13,815 bases of DNA, taken from Steinernema hermaphroditum. Taxonomy: Eukaryota; Nematoda; Chromadorea; Rhabditida; Steinernematidae. The notes beneath the pieces were generated by a model. The model was not told the DNA's origin. It was given only the letters and a program-made list of their open reading frames with translations, and did not search any database. The stretch covers positions 1-13,815 of the forward strand of contig JAUCMV010000054.1 in assembly GCA_030435675.1 (NCBI GenBank), read 5' to 3'. Within the stretch, counting starts at the first letter, position 1; each line of letters opens with the position of its first letter. Both the position numbers and the translations under genes were made by a program. Positions 8,367 through 13,815 of this stretch are shown here, piece after piece.

Positions 8367-9405
8367 AAAACTTTCAATTCGAGACAGCAGGGCCCTTGCT
8401 CACACCAAGAGCTCTGCATCTGACCCTCCTGCTCCAAAGTACCATAGCATTTTTATGATTGGATCTTGTAGAACTGCACGAGCCTGATCGAACGCGCCTA
8501 TTCCCGTTGGGATTACTGTGGACTATCTTAGTTTCCTGCAAAACTTTCAATTCGAGACAGATAGGGCCTTGTTCATACCAAAGAGTTCTGCATCTGACCC
8601 TCCTGCTCCAAAGTACCATAGCATTTTTATGATTGGATCTTGTAGAACTGCACGAGCCTGATCGAACGCGCCTATTCCCGTTGGGATTACTGTGGACTAT
8701 CTTAGTTTCCTGCAAAACTTTCAATTCGAGACAGATAGGGCCTTGTTCATACAAAGAGTTCTGCATCTGACCCTCCTGCTCCAAAGTACCATAGCATTTT
8801 TATGATTGGATCTTGTAGAACTGCACGAGCCTGATCGAACGCGCCTATTCCCGTTGGGATTACTGTGGACTATCTTAGTTTCCTGCAAAACTTTCAATTC
8901 GAGACAGCAGGGCCCTTGCTCACACCAAGAGCTCTGCATCTGACCCTCCTGCTCCAAAGTACCATAGCATTTTTATGATTGGATCTTGTAGAACTGCACG
9001 AGCCTGATCGAACGCGCCTATTCCCGTTGGGATTACTGTGGACTATCTTAGTTTCCTGCAAAACTTTCAATTCGAGACAGATAGGGCCTTGTTCATACAA
9101 AGAGTTCTGCATCTGACCCTCCTGCTCCAAAGTACCATAGCATTTTTATGATTGGATCTTGTAGAACTGCACGAGCCTGATCGAACGCGCCTATTCCCGT
9201 TGGGATTACTGTGGACTATCTTAGTTTCCTGCAAAACTTTCAATTCGAGACAGCAGGGCCCTTGCTCACACAAAGAGCTCTGCATCTGACCCTCCTGCTC
9301 CAAAGTACCATAGCATTTTTATGATTGGATCTTGTAGAACTGCACGAGCCTGATCGAACGCGCCTATTCCCGTTGGGATTACTGTGGACTATCTTAGTTT
9401 CCTGC

Positions 9406-9577
9406 AAAACTTTCAATTCGAGACAGATAGGGCCTTGTTCATACAAAGAGTTCTGCATCTGACCCTCCTGCTCCAAAGTACCATAGCATTTTTATGATTG
9501 GATCTTGTAGAACTGCACGAGCCGATCGAACGCGCCTATTCCCGTTGGGATTACTGTGGACTATCTTAGTTTCCTGC
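9406..9577 (+). repeat. Monomer 55: single-base loss in the invariant core
   Basis: A class A unit whose core reads GAGCCGATCG instead of GAGCCTGATCG around 9521-9528. It is the only small change I find in the 88-bp core across the array. It changes the minus-strand frame there. It may be a recent private mutation or a sequencing error. Confidence 0.8.
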
Positions 9578-11135
9578 AAAACTTTCAATTCGAGACAGAT
9601 AGGGCCTTGTTCATACAAAGAGTTCTGCATCTGACCCTCCTGCTCCAAAGTACCATAGCATTTTTATGATTGGATCTTGTAGAACTGCACGAGCCTGATC
9701 GAACGCGCCTACTCTCGTTGGGATTACTGTGGACTATCTTAGTTTCCTGCAAAACTTTCAATTCGAGACAGCAGGGCCCTTGCTCACACAAAGAGCTCTG
9801 CATCTGACCCTCCTGCTCCAAAGTACCATAGCATTTTTATGATTGGATCTTGTAGAACTGCACGAGCCTGATCGAACGCGCCTATTCTCGTTGGGATTAC
9901 TGTGGACTATCTTAGTTTCCTGCAAAACTTTCAATTCGAGACAGATAGGGCCTTGTTCATACAAAGAGCTCTGCATCTGACCCTCCTGCTCCAAAGTACC
10001 ATAGCATTTTTATGATTGGATCTTGTAGAACTGCACGAGCCTGATCGAACGCGCCTATTCCCGTTGGGATTACTGTGGACTATCTTAGTTTCCTGCAAAA
10101 CTTTCAATTCGAGACAGCAGGGGCCTTGCTCATACAAAGAGTTCTGCATCTGACCCTCCTGCTCCAAAGTACCATAGCATTTTTATGATTGGATCTTGTA
10201 GAACTGCACGAGCCTGATCGAACGCGCCTATTCCCGTTGGGATTACTGTGGACTATCTTAGTTTCCTGCAAAACTTTCAATTCGAGACAGATAGGGCCTT
10301 GTTCATACAAAGAGTTCTGCATCTGACCCTCCTGCTCCAAAGTACCATAGCATTTTTATGATTGGATCTTGTAGAACTGCACGAGCCTGATCGAACGCGC
10401 CTATTCCTCGTTGGATTACTGTGGACTATCTTAGTTTCCTGCAAAACTTTCAATTCGAGACAGCAGGGCCCTTGCTCACACCAAGAGCTCTGCATCTGAC
10501 CCTCCTGCTCCAAAGTACCATAGCATTTTTATGATTGGATCTTGTAGAACTGCACGAGCCTGATCGAACGCGCCTACTCTCGTTGGATTACTGTGGACTA
10601 TCTTAGTTTCCTGCAAAACTTTCAATTCGAGACAGATAGGGCCTTGTTCATACAAAGAGTTCTGCATCTGACCCTCCTGCTCCAAAGTACCATAGCATTT
10701 TTATGATTGGATCTTGTAGAACTGCACGAGCCTGATCGAACGCGCCTATTCCCGTTGGGATTTACTGTGGACTATCTTAGTTTCCTGCAAAACTTTCAAT
10801 TCGAGACAGATAGGGCCTTGTTCATACAAAGAGTTCTGCATCTGACCCTCCTGCTCCAAAGTACCATAGCATTTTTATGATTGGATCTTGTAGAACTGCA
10901 CGAGCCTGATCGAACGCGCCTACTCTCGTTGGGATTTACTGTGGACTATCTTAGTTTCCTGCAAAACTTTCAATTCGAGACAGCAGGGGCCTTGCTCACA
11001 CCAAGAGCTCTGCATCTGACCCTCCTGCTCCAAAGTACCATAGCATTTTTATGATTGGATCTTGTAGAACTGCACGAGCCTGATCGAACGCGCCTATTCC
11101 CGTTGGGATTACTGTGGACTATCTTAGTTTCCTGC

Positions 11136-11308
11136 AAAACTTTCAATTCGAGACAGATAGGGCCTTGCTCACACCAAGAGCTCTGCATCTGACCCTCCTG
11201 CTCCAAAGTACCATAGCATTTTTATGATTGGATCTTGTAGAACTGCACGAGCCTGATCGAACGCGCCTATTCCCGTTGGGATTACTGTGGACTATCTTAG
11301 TTTCCTGC
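11136..11308 (+). repeat. Monomer 65: clean A-to-B switch in window 1
   Basis: Window 1 begins as class A (GATAGGGCC) and continues as TTGCTCACACCAAGAGCTC, the class B right part. The exchange point lies in the shared GGGCCTTG. It is the reciprocal arrangement of monomers 40 and 42, which begin GCAGGGCC and continue GTTCATAC. Confidence 0.75.
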
Positions 11309-13036
11309 AAAACTTTCAATTCGAGACAGATAGGGCCTTGTTCATACAAAGAGCTCTGCATCTGACCCTCCTGCTCCAAAGTACCATAGCATTTTTATGA
11401 TTGGATCTTGTAGAACTGCACGAGCCTGATCGAACGCGCCTATTCCCGTTGGGATTACTGTGGACTATCTTAGTTTCCTGCAAAACTTTCAATTCGAGAC
11501 AGATAGGGCCTTGTTCATACAAAGAGTTCTGCATCTGACCCTCCTGCTCCAAAGTACCATAGCATTTTTATGATTGGATCTTGTAGAACTGCACGAGCCT
11601 GATCGAACGCGCCTATTCTCGTTGGGATTACTGTGGACTATCTTAGTTTCCTGCAAAACTTTCAATTCGAGACAGCAGGGCCTTGCTCACACCAAGAGCT
11701 CTGCATCTGACCCTCCTGCTCCAAAGTACCATAGCATTTTTATGATTGGATCTTGTAGAACTGCACGAGCCTGATCGAACGCGCCTATTCCCGTTGGGAT
11801 TACTGTGGACTATCTTAGTTTCCTGCAAAACTTTCAATTCGAGACAGATAGGGCCTTGTTCATACAAAGAGTTCTGCATCTGACCCTCCTGCTCCAAAGT
11901 ACCATAGCATTTTTATGATTGGATCTTGTAGAACTGCACGAGCCTGATCGAACGCGCCTATTCCCGTTGGGATTACTGTGGACTATCTTAGTTTCCTGCA
12001 AAACTTTCAATTCGAGACAGCAGGGGCCTTGCTCACACCAAGAGCTCTGCATCTGACCCTCCTGCTCCAAAGTACCATAGCATTTTTATGATTGGATCTT
12101 GTAGAACTGCACGAGCCTGATCGAACGCGCCTATTCTCGTTGGGATTACTGTGGACTATCTTAGTTTCCTGCAAAACTTTCAATTCGAGACAGCAGGGCC
12201 TTGCTCACACCAAGAGCTCTGCATCTGACCCTCCTGCTCCAAAGTACCATAGCATTTTTATGATTGGATCTTGTAGAACTGCACGAGCCTGATCGAACGC
12301 GCCTATTCTCGTTGGGATTACTGTGGACTATCTTAGTTTCCTGCAAAACTTTCAATTCGAGACAGATAGGGCCTTGTTCATACAAAGAGTTCTGCATCTG
12401 ACCCTCCTGCTCCAAAGTACCATAGCATTTTTATGATTGGATCTTGTAGAACTGCACGAGCCTGATCGAACGCGCCTATTCCCGTTGGGATTACTGTGGA
12501 CTATCTTAGTTTCCTGCAAAACTTTCAATTCGAGACAGATAGGGCCTTGTTCATACAAAGAGTTCTGCATCTGACCCTCCTGCTCCAAAGTACCATAGCA
12601 TTTTTATGATTGGATCTTGTAGAACTGCACGAGCCTGATCGAACGCGCCTATTCTCGTTGGGATTACTGTGGACTATCTTAGTTTCCTGCAAAACTTTCA
12701 ATTCGAGACAGCAGGGCCCTTGCTCACACCAAGAGCTCTGCATCTGACCCTCCTGCTCCAAAGTACCATAGCATTTTTATGATTGGATCTTGTAGAACTG
12801 CACGAGCCTGATCGAACGCGCCTATTCCCGTTGGGATTACTGTGGACTATCTTAGTTTCCTGCAAAACTTTCAATTCGAGACAGCAGGGCCCTTGCTCAC
12901 ACCAAGAGCTCTGCATCTGACCCTCCTGCTCCAAAGTACCATAGCATTTTTATGATTGGATCTTGTAGAACTGCACGAGCCTGATCGAACGCGCCTATTC
13001 CCGTTGGGATTACTGTGGACTATCTTAGTTTCCTGC

Positions 13037-13209
13037 AAAACTTTCAATTCGAGACAGCATGTGCCTTGCTCATACCAAGAGCTCTGCATCTGACCCTCCT
13101 GCTCCAAAGTACCATAGCATTTTTATGATTGGATCTTGTAGAACTGCACGAGCCTGATCGAACGCGCCTACTCTCGTTGGGATTACTGTGGACTATCTTA
13201 GTTTCCTGC
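13037..13209 (+). repeat. Monomer 76: private GCATGTGCC in window 1
   Basis: GGG is replaced so that window 1 begins GCATGTGCC, seen in no other unit. The rest is the CATACCAAGAGCTC type with TACTCTCG window 2. The change destroys the GGG part of the CENP-B-box-like motif. Confidence 0.75.
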
Positions 13210-13381
13210 AAAACTTTCAATTCGAGACAGCAGGGCCTTGCTCACACCAAGAGCTCTGCATCTGACCCTCCTGCTCCAAAGTACCATAGCATTTTTATGA
13301 TTGGATCTTGTAGAACTGCACGAGCCTGATCGAACGCGCCTATTCTCGTTGGGATTACTGTGGACTATCTTAGTTTCCTGC

Positions 13382-13551
13382 AAAACTTTCAATTCGAGAC
13401 AGCAGGGCCCTTGCTCATACCAAGAGCTCTGCATCTGACCCTCCTGCTCCAAAGTACCATAGCATTTTTATGATTGGATCTTGTAGAACTGCACGAGCCT
13501 GATCGAACGCGCCTACTCGTTGGATTACTGTGGACTATCTTAGTTTCCTGC
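13382..13551 (+). repeat. Monomer 78: shortest unit, 170 bp
   Basis: Window 2 is shortened to TACTCGTTGGATTA, lacking two bases of CTCTCG and one G. Loss of one TC from CTCTC suggests slippage. Window 1 is GCAGGGCCC with CATACCAAGAGCTC. Confidence 0.8.
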
Positions 13552-13724
13552 AAAACTTTCAATTCGAGACAGCAGGGCCCTTGCTCACACCAAGAGCTCT
13601 GCATCTGACCCTCCTGCTCCAAAGTACCATAGCATTTTTATGATTGGATCTTGTAGAACTGCACGAGCCTGATCGAACGCGCCTATTCCCGTTGGGATTA
13701 CTGTGGACTATCTTAGTTTCCTGC

Positions 13725-13815
13725 AAAACTTTCAATTCGAGACAGATAGGGCCTTGTTCATACAAAGAGTTCTGCATCTGACCCTCCTGCTCCAAAGTAC
13801 CATAGCATTTTTATG
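13725..13815 (+). repeat. Monomer 80: partial class A unit at the window end
   Basis: The first 91 bases of a class A unit, cut by the window end at TTTTTATG. No flanking unique sequence is reached, so the array continues beyond the window. Confidence 0.95.

Larger units (their letters stand above)
7676..12863 (+). repeat. Array block III: monomers 45-74, rich in class A
   Basis: Unit starts: 7676, 7849, 8022, 8195, 8367, 8540, 8714, 8887, 9060, 9233, 9406, 9578, 9751, 9924, 10097, 10270, 10443, 10615, 10789, 10963, 11136, 11309, 11482, 11655, 11827, 12000, 12173, 12345, 12518, 12691. Sixteen of 30 units are class A (46, 47, 50, 51, 53, 55, 56, 58, 60, 62, 63, 66, 67, 69, 72, 73), often as adjacent pairs followed by a GCAGGG-type unit. 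Monomers 58 and 66 are class A but with GAGCTC. Monomers 59, 64 and 70 carry four Gs (GCAGGGGCC). Monomer 60 has a private TATTCCTCG in window 2. Confidence 0.8.
1..13815 (+). repeat. Satellite array of a 173-bp unit, 79 full copies plus one partial
   Basis: The same unit repeats head to tail without interruption or inversion. Unit lengths derived from consecutive AAAACTTTC starts add up exactly to the window. A class B unit has 35 G and 48 C in 173 bp (48% GC) and six CpGs. The array runs off both ends, so its true size is unknown. Nucleosome-scale units in long arrays of this kind are typical of eukaryotic centromeric, pericentromeric or subtelomeric satellites; which of these applies cannot be seen here. 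Because 173 is not a multiple of three, reading frames shift at every unit and are closed by stops, so coding is not supported. RsaI (GTAC) occurs once per normal unit. SacI (GAGCTC) and ApaI (GGGCCC) occur only in some variants. Confidence 0.98.
12864..13815 (+). repeat. Array block IV: monomers 75-80, GCAGGG-type with odd copies
   Basis: Unit starts: 12864, 13037, 13210, 13382, 13552, 13725. Class A appears only in the final partial unit. The CATACCAAGAGCTC allele, common in block I and absent from about 5.1 to 13.0 kb, returns in monomers 76 and 78. Monomers 75 and 79 are standard class B. Monomers 76 and 78 carry private lesions and are listed separately. Confidence 0.75.

Noticed and set aside
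1..13815. CRISPR array
   Set aside because: Units abut directly, with no unique spacers. The variable windows hold a handful of recurring alleles and are far too similar to be spacers, and the unit is much too long.
1..13815. Diversity-generating or antigenic-variation cassette array
   Set aside because: The alternating fixed and variable blocks invite the idea, but the variants are few, include frame-breaking indels, and no open frame spans them. Reverse transcriptase or recombinase genes are absent.
1..13815. Artefact: concatemer from rolling-circle amplification or collapsed assembly
   Set aside because: Copying one circle would give identical units, or one fixed multi-unit period. Here many alleles are mixed without a strict period. 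Local assembly error cannot be excluded, especially at monomer 5.

Overview
The whole window is one uninterrupted tandem satellite array. A unit of about 173 bp repeats head to tail in a single orientation from base 1 to base 13815. By hand I count 79 complete monomers plus a final 91-bp partial one, taking AAAACTTTCAATTCG as the arbitrary unit start. Of the 79 complete units, 46 are 173 bp, 17 are 172, 11 are 174, two are 171, and there is one each of 170, 175 and 241 bp. No unique sequence, gene, RNA gene, transposon or array edge is visible. The unit is about 48% GC with six CpG sites. A nucleosome-scale unit, long homogeneous array and no coding content indicate a eukaryotic genome, most likely centromeric, pericentromeric or subtelomeric satellite. 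I do not recognise the family and cannot name the organism.

Monomer anatomy (positions in the 173-bp unit): an invariant boundary block (150-173 and 1-20), variable window 1 (21-46/47), an invariant core (47-134) and variable window 2 (135-149). Nearly all differences between copies fall in the two windows. Two main window-1 alleles exist. Class B has GCAGGGCCC followed by TTGCTCACACCAAGAGCTC. Class A has GATAGGGCC followed by TTGTTCATACAAAGAGTTC. Many intermediates mix them. Window 2 is mostly TATTCCCGTTGGGATTA (type P), with TACTCTCGTTGGATTTA (type Q) and intermediates.

Layout: monomers 1-31 (1-5426) are mostly GCAGGG-type and include a 241-bp unit with a 68-bp internal duplication. Monomers 32-44 (5427-7675) are mixed. 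Monomers 45-74 (7676-12863) are rich in class A and contain a recurring A-A-B trimer that looks like weak higher-order structure. Monomers 75-80 (12864-13815) return to GCAGGG-type units with several odd copies.

The most interesting signal is a 17-bp motif spanning the start of window 1. It fits the mammalian CENP-B box consensus at 8 of 9 fixed positions in 49 of 80 monomers, and class A disrupts it. This resembles the two-type organisation of primate alpha satellite, although binding and centromere function are inference only. Both variable windows also coincide with short dyad symmetries.
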